Below, piece by piece: positions 1 to 11,772 of a stretch of DNA of 64,000 nt (its first letter is position 1; every line of letters starts with the position of its first letter). Below the pieces are notes generated by a model, which did no database searches, had not been told where the DNA came from, and worked only from the letters and a program-made list of their open reading frames with translations. The stretch lies in contig OZ059899.1 of NCBI GenBank assembly GCA_964057225.1, forward strand, positions 15,384,501-15,448,500, read 5' to 3'. Both the position numbers and the translations under genes were made by a program. The DNA is from Auanema rhodensis. Its lineage: Eukaryota; Nematoda; Chromadorea; Rhabditida; Rhabditidae.

Positions 1-1902
1 TTTAAAATTATACGTCGCGATCCAACAAAGTCTCCATCATCAATGGATTCATTACGTCAGTCTTGAACTGAGGATGAGTGTACATATTGGAGATCTTTTC
101 GTGCAAAAGATAACGAACCTAAAAGAAATGATATAAAACATACAAGTTTAGAAAAAAGTTACAGAATTGTCAGATTTTGGTGAAATTTTTTGTGGTTTGT
201 ATGAAATGCTCATAGCGGGAAGTTCAACCTCTTCATCAGGTTTCAATGAACCAGCCAACATTCTGAAAACAAGACGATTCGTTAAAAATAAAAAGAAGTA
301 AATGTACCTGATCATAGTTGTTTTACCGGTACCGTTCTCCCCAAGCATAACAATGATTTCAGAGTCACTGAAATCTCCGGCCTCAACAAAAAGTTGGAAA
401 CCACCCAAATTCTTAGACATAGATGGGTACTGAAAGCAATATATGACGACATTTTACACCAATCATAACAAACCTGGAAGTGACCGGTTCTCTTTACTTC
501 TTCAAGTTGATCAGCAACCTTGAAAGAAAGCTTATCCTCACTGAAAGAAAAACACAGTCAAAGTTTGAAATGAACTTAACTAACCGGAAACGCATGTTTT
601 CTGTTGGGATGAAACCGTTCAAGAAAATGTTAATTCCTTCACGAACTCCAGATGGTAAAGTAACAACACCATAAACTCCTGGTACACCATAAAGCATACA
701 AATGAAGTCAGACAAGTAATCAAGAACAGCCAAATCGTGTTCAACAACAATGATATAGCTAAAATTATTAATAATCACAACGTATTTGAAAAATGTAACT
801 AACTTTGTCTCAGTCATAAGTTCACGGATAACAGCAGCAGCCTTCAGACGTTGCTTAACATCCAAGTAAGATGAAGGCTCATCGAACATATACACGTCAG
901 CCTTTTGAACAACACACATGGCAATAGCAAAACGTTGGAGCTCTCCTCCAGAAAGCTGTTCAATTTGTCTTGTTAACACACCAGTTAATTCTGAAGTATC
1001 TGATTAACAAGACTTGTGAATATCTTTTCCTACCCATATCTTCTTGAACCTTGGTGATGTTAGCCATGTCATGCTTACGACACAGCAAGTCAGAAACGGT
1101 ACCCTTAGCAGCTCTGAGAGAGAATTAAATAATACAACAACATTATATGAACAGTACCTTGGAATTTGATCAACATATTGTGGCTTCACAACAGCCTTAA
1201 GATTATCTTCTAAAATCTTTGTGAAATAATTTTGAAGTTCAGATCCACGGAAGTGATTCAAAATGGTGGGCCAATCAGGAGGAGCCTGAAGAGAAGTTGA
1301 AATGCTGTTAACTTAAATTTACTAACATCAAATTGCCCAAGGTTAGGCTTCAGTTTTCCAGCAAGAACTTTCAAAGCAGTCGATTTTCCGATTCCGTTGG
1401 TTCCAACAAGACCAAGAACCTAATTTCGAATAAAAATACTGAGATACTGGAGAAAAAGTATTATACCTCTCCACGACGAGGAGTGGGGAGCCTGTGAAGC
1501 TTGAAAGAATTAGCAGAGTATCTATGAGTTGTTTCATTTGAAAGATTAGCAGGGAGATTGATAATTTTGATAGCATCGTAAGGGCATTTCTTTACACAAA
1601 TACCTACAAAATATAGATTCAAAAAGAGTAAATTATGTATACTTACCGCATCCAATGCAAAGAACTTCAGAAATGAATAGAATTGGTGAAGAAGTTTCTA
1701 CGACCATACATTGTTTACCTACAACAGTTACTATTACCATATGAAAAAAAAATAATATACCTTGTCTGTTAACTGGGCAAGATCTTTTGCATGGCAAACC
1801 ACAATTCTTTGGCTTACATCTATCCTTTTCAACAATAGCAATACGAGTAGGTGTACTTGTTTCGGCATTAGAAGCTAATGGCCCGCCTCTTTTAGAAGAC
1901 AT
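1..1902 (-). CDS. abce-1: ABCE1/Rli1 ribosome-recycling ATPase, 3' end outside window
   Basis: Multi-exon gene read from the ATG at 1902 ([12 protein letters not shown]...). ABCE1 splits 80S and post-termination ribosomes and carries two Fe-S clusters and two ABC ATPase modules. The N-terminal cysteine clusters are visible ([16 protein letters not shown], then CIGCG spliced to [11 protein letters not shown]). They are followed by Walker [10 protein letters not shown], signature [12 protein letters not shown], Walker [15 protein letters not shown], switch [12 protein letters not shown], and the second module's Walker [10 protein letters not shown]. The leftmost exon reads [18 protein letters not shown]...LLDRD and ends at a GTATAA donor near position 13, so about the last 140 residues, including the second signature motif, lie off the left edge. 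Introns are about 50 bp. Family assignment is certain; individual exon edges are by eye. Confidence 0.96.
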
Positions 1903-1910
1903 TTCGAAGA

Positions 1911-3250
1911 GACAGTTTTAACCCAGTAGTTTCTGAAAAAAATCTGAAAGTATTAGTTGGATGATTATATTATGATGCAATAGACGTGGCAATATTATTA
2001 CGACGAAATCAAGCAATTATAAATAAGATAGAAATATAACATCAAGAGATATTTAATTATTCTGTATTTACTTTTTATAATTTTAGCTTCTTTTTTCTGA
2101 ACATTTTTTCTGAATAACCTTATTTTCAGAAGGTTTTGAATAATGAATTAAAAAAAAAATACAAGCTATCGTGGCGAGACTCAAATATGTAGTCCTTTAC
2201 AAAAATCGCTCTAATCTGTACCTTGATAAACACAGTTCACCGCCATCTGATAATTTTTGAACAAAGAATATTTAAGTTTATAATGAGCAGTGCATTGTCT
2301 AATACTTATTATCTTATAACACTAGTTTAAAATCATGCTTCACATCTTAAAAAAATTTATTTTGGCCTAAACGGAAACGAAATCGTAGCTTAAAAGGAAA
2401 CGGGGAGAAAACAGAAGATTTGTTAATTAAATGAATACAACTACTTTTATAGATAAGGTTGAAGAAAAATGATATCATTTTTCATTGTTAGAAATCGGGA
2501 CTTTCCAAATAAACAAGTGTACGACCAAATAATTTCATAGCAGATAGTATAATTCATATTAGATATCGATACATAAATTAAATAGTGAACATTAAACATG
2601 ATCGAATGTCTATAGTCGATATACGTTCGTATATTTATCGAATATAATGTGTTCTCGATGCATTTCTTTCATTATCTCGTTTGATATAGAAGAAGAAAAC
2701 GTGTTATAAGAATTTTCATTGCTGACTACCTCGTCGGTTAAGTGCATTTATGAAACATCAAAAATAGCTAGCGCCTAATTCAATAACTAATTGTGATGAC
2801 GCCAATGCATCCAGATCTTATTAAATGTACATTTATAACAATTCATAATAATTAATTACAATAACAAAACAGTTCAACGATATTAGTACAAATTTATATA
2901 TTTAATCTGATATTCACCCCGCTATCGTCAAAATTCTTAGTCAGAGCTCTGAACACACATATAGTTAATTGGTTCAATTTTCAATAAAGCAAATTTGAAA
3001 GATCATAGAATTTTTAACGAAACCTCTAGCCCATTGTGGTTCGGAAAAACCTTTAGGACCAAACTGGATGTGAAACGTTTCAGAAGAAAACCCATAGATC
3101 AAGATAAAGGTTGTTATGAGATATTCGAAATTTTAGAGAACTATTCCATACATTTTTCTTGCTTGAGAGTGCGCAATCGAAAATTGAAAATCCCTAAGAA
3201 TGAGAAGAGGAAGCATCAAGTGAATATAATATTGATGTTATAGAATATTC
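1911..3250. other. Intergenic: abce-1 5' flank and smg-6 3' flank
   Basis: About 1.3 kb of AT-rich DNA between the abce-1 start and the smg-6 stop, both genes on the minus strand. No convincing coding exon was found. An 82-codon plus-strand open frame (2995-3243) lacks an ATG start and any recognisable domain. The abce-1 core promoter is presumably just right of 1910, but no clear motif is visible. Confidence 0.6.
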
Positions 3251-6200
3251 TCATTCTATTTTTGCCCATTTAACAAAACTTGGGACGGTCCTTGATGGAA
3301 TATTTTGACTTGTAGCTTTAATACAGATTCCACGATCTTCCGATAAGAGGACTACGTTTCTATATATCGGAGGGCTATCTAACGATGGAAGAGCAACATC
3401 CGTAAACGATTGAACAGAGAAGTTTTCCACAAACGAAGTACAACTTTGTAATATTCTATCATCATTCACCTGAACCAATACTGTTCTTAATCGAAGAAAA
3501 ATCACAATATTTACCTTTCCCAATCCATAATCACCAATTTCTTCACTAACTATACATATGACCAACTTTTTGCCTTGTGTCGTCAGGGTATTCATTTTCG
3601 GACATTTTTCTTTGGCTTTCTCTTTAAGCCAAGCTATTGCTCTTTTAGCTTCTTCCCTGACAAACGTGCCATGCATACTAGAACTTTCTATTCCTTTATT
3701 TTGACTTAAACCAAGAAGTTCTTCGATTACTGAATAAATATAATTTTAAAGTATTGATCCACACTTTTTAAATTACCTATTGTAGGTATAATGATTTGGA
3801 ACCGGCCACATTCAACAAGCTTTTGAACTAGAGCAAGGTGATGAACAAAAGCATTAGTATCCAAAATAAGATTCAGGGGGCGCACAACGATTACAGCCTT
3901 TTGCTTGTTCTTTTCAAATTCTAGAAGTTCATCCCTTGTTCGATCAACTTCATCGCTTGTATCACTCTATAACAGAAAAAATAAATACATTTCGATAACG
4001 GAAATCTTACAGTTTTCGAATTTCCTCTCGATTTTGAAAGTTCTGTCTCAGTGTCCTCATCACGATTCCAATTATTACTACGAAACTCGGCAGCACTTTC
4101 ATCAAAATAGAAACTACTCAAGCAAGAACCATCGATATACTCGGAAGCAACAAGAAGATTTCGTAATCGTAGATGTAACTCAAGGGGAGCCTGAAAAATA
4201 TACCAAATATGAAATGAAAACAGATATCTGGAGAACTATAACTAACACGTTCTCCAGCTTCGCCAGGAAGATTAATTTCAGAAGTTTTTGGAACAGGTGA
4301 GAAAATGCTTAAGAAAGATGAAACAAAAACAAGTTCAGGAAGAACACATTGCTTACTATCTGAAAATATAGCCTTAGAGAATTAAAATTACGTTAAATCA
4401 TACTTTCTTCAGTTTCTAGCTTTCCTAATAAATTAGCATCTTCTAATTGAACAAGCTTATTGGCAATATCAGCAAGTTTTTCCCAAGTGTTCAGTTTAAC
4501 TGAATTAATAATAGATTAGTTTTATGATGAATATATATTATTAATTTACCAGTTTGAATAGGAAGTGGATCTACAGATGGCATGGTTCGATAAATATTTG
4601 AAGCATGAGGACAGGAAAGCCATTCAGAAACAATACCAATGGATGGAAGAACCCGTGATATCTGAAAAGAATTAATAATAACAGTAGTATGTTATGAATA
4701 GAACTTACCACTTTTGGTATAGGCTCTTCACCTTTCAAATATATAGATAGATTTCCTAATTCAGCATGTACAGGTTGAAGTAATGCTCCAAATAATGAAA
4801 TTACTGTTTGAACCGCCAGTTGTTGCTGAACAGAGCAGGTCCCAGGTTCACCTTAAAAACTAGTAAATTGAAGACTTACTTTGATTAAAAACATACTTTT
4901 TATGGCAGAAACATGAACAGCATATATAAGTATAAGTGACATTTGGATTAATTGGTTAGAAGTAATAGGTGAATTGGGAATTAGAACTAGCGCTGCTAAT
5001 TGAGAAATTGCTCTCTCTGAGACACTAGTGAAGTGCTCCATTCCAATTTTTGTAATTAGTAATCCAGCGGTATCAATAATATACGAAACAGTTCGCCGGA
5101 GAAGCTGAATTAATTATATTCACAATGTTAGGAGAAAGTGTACAAACCTGAGCTGGTTGTTGCTCTAAATAAACTTCAAAAATATTCGATGCTTGATCTG
5201 GAACTTCATGTATACCGTTCACAGCTACCCATATCTCCCGTGGTCTATCACGGCTAGCTGCGAGCTCAGATTCTCCTTGCACATGTCCTGCTTCGCTATC
5301 TAATACCCCTTCATACTTAGATACCTAGAAGATTATTTAGAAACTCGTGTATAATGTGTAAACTCAACCTTCTTCCGCATTGCAGCCAACCGAACAAATA
5401 GGCGATCTTTAGCAGCTTCAAATGAATGTGTTGCTGCCAGAGCACGAACACAGAAGAAAATTTCATCTAATACTCGAGTCTAAAATAAAGAAAATGAAAG
5501 ATGATTTGCAGTATTTATCAAATATATAGGTAGGAAAGATAGAAGCGGGAAAGCATTAAGCTAGGTAAGAAAGGTTCATTTAATTCTTAATGAACGGCAC
5601 GTTAGACAAGAGGCAGTGTAATTGGATGCTTGAAAGCAAGTGTCATACCGTACCAAATACACCGAAACACATCAACATGTGGTGTTACTAGAAATGAAAT
5701 AAAAATAATTTTAGTATCTATAATTAACATTGGTTAGATATAATCTACATTTAGGTTTATAGATTCTAATTGCAGTATTGTGATTTCGATCATTCTTTGT
5801 TTAAACGTGAACATTGAAGACCAGGAAACAGAGGGAAACATTACTGCATTAGTGATTAATAAAACTGTTGGTATTTGGGAAAACATGGTGTTCTAGAGCT
5901 TCTACGAAAAAAAGTGTGAGACAACACAAAACAGTCTTTAAGTTAGTCGTCGGCTGGTGCGAAGGAAACATATATTAATAGCAAGCAAAAGACGATGTGA
6001 AGAAAAAATTTCCAAAAAGAAGCCCCAGCATTCGAACAACTTAGAGAAAATCGTGAAGTAACGCAAAAAAGTGCAAGATCTTCAGACCTGTCTCTGATTG
6101 GAGAGAATCTGGATGGGGATATGGCGGGCACGGCGAGTGCTACGATACAGCATCTAGAAGGAACGAAGGTACGGTATGACAGAACATTAAAATCAAAAGA

Positions 6201-7364
6201 ATGAAACATTCCACTCAAACTATTGAAACAAGAGTTCCTGTCGAAAAGTTTCTCACTTTTAAACCTAATTTACTCCAACATTTTGAACTTTTCAAATTAA
6301 GTATCGCTAAAAAAAACAGTCAAACTTTAAGGCTTTAAAGGCCAGATGTTTAGTTTGATTCAAATTATATGAATTATGCCAAAGATTCCTATTAATATCA
6401 ATTAGTTTTAAGAATAAAAGCTCACTGAATAAAATGCAACAACAGCCAACTGATTATAAGAATGTCCAGATGACGGCCATAACAAAGAAGATTTCAGATA
6501 CCAGCTGAAATATATTTGATAAATGCGATGATTACCAACTTTCAACGATATATCAAAATACTTTGCAGAATATGAAAACAACAAAAGATGATATGTGGCA
6601 AGGAAGTGAAAAACAAAGTAGATTACATGATAATTACAAACATGTTTTAAAATACCTGCGAGCTAAGGAATAATCCTCGGATCCTTGTACGACACATTTA
6701 TATCTGTGCAAATCCCCCAAAGCAAGAACATGCCTTGAACATGATTTCACAGCAAACTTAAATAAGAAAACTATAAAATTAAGATAAAACTTTCATGTAT
6801 TACCTTCTGTTTCGATGTTAGATTTTGAGTAGGTAACGGAGACGGTAAAACACTACAAAAATCATCGCTTGGCAAGCCTGACGGCCAAACAATCTGTGTT
6901 GATAAGTTTATTTCGAAGTCTTCTTGGTATTTCGTAAGCAGCTTCTCATAAAAGCATATTCCCTTCAAGAAAAACGTTAAGAGGGTGAAGAAAAAACAAA
7001 TAATACGTTGACAATGTGCTCAACCATGATTCCCAAAACAGTTTTTGCGCCAGTTGCATTAGAGTTAGACGCCGTTTTCAAAGCATCAATGATCTAAAAT
7101 AAGTTTAAATTCAAGATTCCAACTTTTAACGATTACACAAACCTTATGAAAAGCTTGCTTCCAAAGGTGTTGTTCTAGATTCATACTGAAGGTGAAATTG
7201 ATATCTTTCGTTATGAATTCATAATAAATATCACAGAGATCCTGACTGTACACTATGACTTTCTTGGCAGCATCAACATCTCGCTTGGCCACTTTAGGCA
7301 AAATTTCGGTAATTGCATCGTTAATCTGAGATAACTTAGCTTTTTTCTCAGCATAACTAGCCAT
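3251..7364 (-). CDS. smg-6: SMG-6 C-terminal block: 14-3-3-like/TPR domain plus PIN endonuclease
   Basis: SMG6 is the nonsense-mediated decay endonuclease that cuts near premature stops. Reading right to left, the exons encode a 14-3-3-like/TPR region (LEQHLWKQAFHK; GICFYEKLLTKYQEDF; SSGHSYNQLAVVAFYS; FCVRALAATHSFEAAKDRL; IGMEHFTSVSERA). A PIN domain follows (VVRPLNLILDTNAFVHHLAL ... VNDDRILQSC ... VVLLSEDRGICIKA), ending WAKIE before the TGA at 3251. The three PIN acidic positions (DTN, NDD, S-E-D) are all present, which separates it from SMG5, whose PIN is inactive. The proposed start is the ATG at 7364 (MASYAEKKAKLSQ), just after a TTTAAATTCAG acceptor-like sequence. That site could be a trans-splice acceptor or an internal splice from the N-terminal block upstream. 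One intron (about 5482-6424) is unusually long. Confidence 0.92.
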
Positions 7365-7397
7365 TTTGGCTGAATTTAAATTTTTAAATTTTCGCCT

Positions 7398-7417
7398 CGC
7401 GACGTCAACGCGTCGCG
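7398..7417. promoter_or_regulatory. CpG-rich inverted repeat 34 bp upstream of the SMG-6 C-terminal ATG
   Basis: Perfect 7-bp arms CGCGACG and CGTCGCG around a 6-bp spacer, containing a GACGTCA CRE-like half. It stands out in otherwise A/T-only sequence directly 5' of the ATG at 7364. It is consistent with a promoter, which would mean the C-terminal SMG-6 block has its own start site; function is inferred only. Confidence 0.4.
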
Positions 7418-8163
7418 GTTGTAGTAGTATACCATAGAAACTGTACAGTATTTTGAAAATTTGATGAAAAAAGTTATTTTGTAGTTGATTATTACATTTC
7501 GAATTTTAATTTATAAATATTCATAACTTAGTATTATAAAATTATAAGAAAATAACTGTGAGAGTGAAACTAAATACTATTTTGAGTTCATTCAAATGGA
7601 ATATTTAAAATTTATATACTTTATTATGAGATATGTCTAAACCCCTATATACATTTCGCAGTGTGAGTTAATTTTAATGAAGGATTCAGATTCGATGATG
7701 AATCTTGCGAAAGAACAAACAAACGTCGTCACTAATACTACTCTCGTCCCAATTTTTACACACAAAAATCAACATTTAATACAGCAGATTTTGCTTTTTA
7801 ATGAACTTAAACATATTTTCTTACAGGTCAGAAGATTATTAATCATTCAATTAAATTGTTAATCTGATAATGTTTGAAGTTCAATTGATTTATAAAGCTT
7901 AAAAAGATCTTAAAATTTGATTCAGTAAGTTTTATCTTTTTTTGCTCTTTTATTAAGAAAATCAGTTCACCAAGTTCTGACGCCTGTAAAGTTTATGCAT
8001 TCCTTTTAAAATTATCTAATTTTATTTTCTTATATCATGATTTTTGTAATTTTTCTAGCCCAGTTTCAGTTCTAGACTCCGATTCACGTCAACCTGTAGT
8101 CTCGAATTTGTTCAATTTTTTCTTCAAGGTCGTGTAAAGAAAGAAAGACTGAATCCCAGATTT
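7418..8163. other. Spacer between the two SMG-6 blocks
   Basis: About 750 bp of AT-rich sequence. It is either a long smg-6 intron or an intergenic spacer. No exon with good splice signals and a recognisable protein was found on the minus strand. Confidence 0.5.
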
Positions 8164-11100
8164 TCAAGAAAAGGTTAGCACTACCTTCTGCATCCTAGGT
8201 CCCTGGTCTTTCGATATCTGAGCATAGATGGGAAAATCAGAGATTTGCCGATCGTGGAGGGGCATCTCGTCGCTGTCCTCATGCTGTGCGGTAGTGTCCT
8301 TCTGTTTCGGTTCAGCAGCAGCAGAACTGCAACATTGACAGTTCGTACATAGAACTTTAAAATGAGAAAGCGGAGGTCCTTCCTCTCTCTGTGAGGCTAA
8401 CGTTTTAGAAGGATAAATGTCCTACTTACACCCCTACCACCTCTATTTGAATTGAATGTTGTGTTATGATAACAAGTGATATTTCTGAGAGAGAAAGACT
8501 CTCCGCGTTGTTTTTTTTATAATTTAATTGGTTAAAGTGAAGGGAAGATTGTGGGAAACGAGGTATACATGTATGGTTCCGGCATTAAAACACCACCGAC
8601 ATAGGTAGCAAAAGCTATCCCAGAAAAAAAAATTGCTAAGCAGTAACAAGCCATAGCTCCCAAAAGCATATACGATTTATTATTACTTGTGCTGAAACAC
8701 ACACATACACACAAGTTTGGACAACTTGCGATCTGCTTCGTCTACAAGGTTCTCTTAGAGAAAATAGAGACGGCTTGACTACAAGTATGAAAGGACATTA
8801 TTAAATGAAACACACAAGTAGAAGAGAACAATTTGAAAAAATGGATCAAGCAGTGGATAGTCTTTTGTTAAGCAAATGATTAAAATAACCAAAATGTTTC
8901 TTTTTATTCCATAGCTTTGTAGTATCAGATATCCAAAGCTTGAACCCACAATATAGAGAAGCCAGAGTTGACCCAAAATCAATAAAAGAATGCGAGTTAA
9001 CCGGCAATCAGCTAGTGAATTGACTAGGATATTTTCAAAAAATAGCTGGAATACAACATATCTAGAGCATAGAACAGAATACAAAATTAGTAGAAACCCA
9101 ATAAAAGATCAACCAAGATAAAACAACCAACAATGCAATTCACAGAGATTACATATGATGATCGGGATAACTGAGATTGTAAAACCACATACAAAATATA
9201 AAAATATCTACATAGGGTGAATAATGCAACAGCATTCTAGTTAATAATATAAAACTATAAAATTATGAAAGTTGAACCATTCTAAGTCTTATTAAAGTTA
9301 TTAAAGTATAAAATGTATAAAAAGCTAACAATATAAAAATTTCGAGGTTAAACTTGTGATTAAAACTTGGAGTAAAGAAAGGGGTGAATAGATATAGAGA
9401 GAAAGATAGAGGATTAGTAGAGTGCCGCATAAGAGAGGTAAGGAGTGCCCAGTGTCCATTAGAGGAATTTGCGGAAAAAAAATTCAAAATTTACCTTGCA
9501 GCAGTTCTGTTAGATTTCAGTACAGCTGGAGGACCGCGAATATCTTCTTCAAACAAGGATCTTCATTACCATACATATTGCTAACTACTGACCTTGTTGT
9601 CTAGGATGGTAAATTCTCTGGGATACTGGTCTACGACCACGATTATCAAAGTTTTCTTCATTATGATCCCTGTTAGGGAAAGTTAATCGACTCTTAAATC
9701 GGGAAGGAGGTGCATCGCCACGATCAAAGTCATGATCTCCTTTATACTTAGAAGAGTAGCCTCGTGAATCGGAATAACCATTAGGATCTACAACGAAAGA
9801 ATATACAGAGCTTCATGTTAGATTCAACTAACCATGATTTTCATGATATCTACCATTACGACCATTTTCATGCATACGATTAGACGTTCCATAAGTTTTT
9901 TTGTGTTGTCTCCCTCCTATAAAAATTTAAAAGATGACCAGGCGAACTCAAAATGTAAAACCTCGACTACTCCATTTCTTTTCCTCTCGTTCGAGTTCTT
10001 TAGTTGGTGTTTTTTCTCCGCTAGCAAGATCATCCTCACTCTCGTCTTCTTCAGCAATACTTTCACCGACAGATGAAGAACGGTCACTATCTGAAAAGGA
10101 TTTGATAAAAAACATTAGAAAAAGATGCAGTTTACCTCTACGCATACGTCCTCCCCGATTGTGCATTTTACCTCCACGTCCTCTCCAAGCCTGTTTAGGG
10201 GATTTGGCTCGATCTCTGACATTAACTCGAAGAATTCCGCGAACATTTGACAATTTCGAATCCCCACCAGATTCTTGCTCTTCCAACTCGCTTGCACAAG
10301 CTTCAAGTCTACAATTTTGAAAAAAAGATTAAGCATTCCCGTTCTAAAAACAAACGCACTTTTGTTGTAGTTCCTTTGCCTTTTCTTCCTCTTCTCTGCG
10401 AACCTTCTCATTATATTCTGCTTCCATCTTAAATTAGCGACATTTAATAAATAATTTTTTTAAAAAGTCTAACCTCTTCGCTCCAATTTATGGAACCGAG
10501 CGACTCAAAGGATTCGCAGATCTGACGATAAGTAAGGGACTGATCATCACTAGCTTGGCTTTGAGTCTCCAAACGGGCATCTGCAACGTGCTCCTAAAAC
10601 AAAATAAAATAAAGATATAATGCTAGAGATGTTATACCGGTGCAGGGGGTCGTTCACTTTGGGTACTATTTATAGAATCATTACGTCTTCGACCAGTTTG
10701 CCTCCGATGACCGGCTTCAGCTCGCATTGAAGCTCGTTCATTACCTTTAGGGGGCTAAACAACAAACTTTTAAGAGTAAGAAAAAAAAGACTAACCGCTC
10801 GTTGGAACCTTGAGCCAGGGGAAGAAAACTCTTGAAAATCTCTTCTAAAATCGTTTTTTCTGGGAGAACGATAGTCCAAATATCCGCCAGGTTTTCGACT
10901 GTCATACAAAGATTGCGTTGAATCCTATAAGTTTTAAACAACTATGAATACGAATTTAAAAAACACATACGTAAGGCTTTTGAGATCGATTATATCTAAC
11001 TTCACGGATATCATCTCTGCTTCCCTAAAGGAACAAACAAAAGAATAAAAAAGTTGAAACACATGACATACTTGTCTTGAAGACATCTGGGAACCATTTC

Positions 11101-11772
11101 GACTACTATAGTTGCTGTAAGCATCTTCATTATGGTGTCGAGAATCACTACAAAGAATATTAGGAACGTTAAATATTTATTAAAAACAAATCAAACCTGT
11201 TATCATGGCGTCTGTTTCCACCTCCACCGCCTCCCCTAACATAAGTCTTAGACCGAAAAGCATGTGAACTGGAAACAGATGCAGCATCGGGAGTTGTACT
11301 TCCAGAATCTCCTCTATCTATAAAAAGCAAAAAACATCAAAAACATAAATAAGGCAAATCTTACAGGAGTTTTGAGATTCAGAGTCGTTACTCTGTCGCC
11401 GGGTATTATCTAATTTTCGCCCTAAGTAAAGAAATAGCATTAAATTTATAAGAATGTAAATACTAACCAGAAAATCTACCATGTTCAGGTAGCTTATTAG
11501 GACGTTCTCTTACTAATTCAGTTGGAGGTTTCGAAGTGGGAGGAGGAACTCCCAGTGTTAAGTCAGTGCCTTTTCGAAGCATGCCTATGAGAGAAAATTT
11601 AAATAATTGCATGAAGATTTAGAAGAATGCTTATAGAAATATTTTTAAGCGAACAAGTGAAAATGAAATTACCTGGTCGATAAATTTGAATTTCGGGCCT
11701 AGGCTTACGAACACGAACTTCATCTCGTTGCTGCTGATTTTCGAACTTACACTCTTCGTCCTCATCCGGCAT
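8164..11772 (-). CDS. smg-6: SMG-6 N-terminal block with EJC-binding motif and Arg/Gly/Ser-rich region
   Basis: Start at the ATG at 11772 (MPDEDEECKFENQQQ), directly after a TTCAG. Early on it carries RPRPEIQIYRPGML, matching the exon-junction-complex-binding motif of vertebrate SMG6 (RPDLEIYKPGL). A long disordered, charged region follows (YDSRKPGGYLDYRSPRKN), then RGILRVNVRD and SPKQAWRGRGG, which resemble SMG6 segments RGTLRVTF and NPKQELRGRG. At least ten short introns were read. The exon at about 9508-9560 (EDIRGPPAVLKSNRTAA) joins in phase to the exon starting near 8335 (SAAAEPKQKDTTA). The last exon reads GPRMQK followed by a possible GTAGTG donor at 8184, or runs on to a TGA at 8164. 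The donor phase does not match the acceptor before the 7364 ATG, so one gene versus two is unresolved. EJC recruitment is inferred from the motif. Confidence 0.75.
8532..9045 (-). CDS. Candidate nested membrane-protein exons inside an smg-6 intron
   Basis: Two hydrophobic open segments lie on the minus strand within the roughly 1.2-kb smg-6 intron. One (8890-9045, after an ATTCCAG acceptor) reads LTRILLLILGQLWLLYIVGS...GYLILQSYGIKRN. The other (8532-8691, after a TTTCAG) reads SYMLLGAMACYCLAIFFSGIAFATYVGG...MPEPYM and ends in a TAA. A third hydrophobic frame lies at about 9120-9235. Together they resemble a small multi-pass membrane protein. The simplest exon joins are not in phase, and no start codon was settled, so this may be chance hydrophobic frames in AT-rich intron DNA. 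Confidence 0.3.

Noticed and set aside
2995-3243. 82-codon plus-strand open frame
   Set aside because: It begins with TTG, not ATG, has no splice context or recognisable domain, and sits in the 3' flank of smg-6.
5611-5632. Plus-strand AGGCAGTGT start resembling the miR-34 seed inside an smg-6 intron
   Set aside because: The seed and some 3' bases match, but the flanks do not form a pre-miRNA hairpin: no CACTGCC partner lies within 80 bp, only a 4-bp CTTG/CAAG stem.
3251-7364. SMG5 as the identity of the PIN-domain gene
   Set aside because: All three PIN acidic positions are present, and the TPR and C-terminal segments fit SMG6 better; SMG5 PIN lacks the catalytic set.
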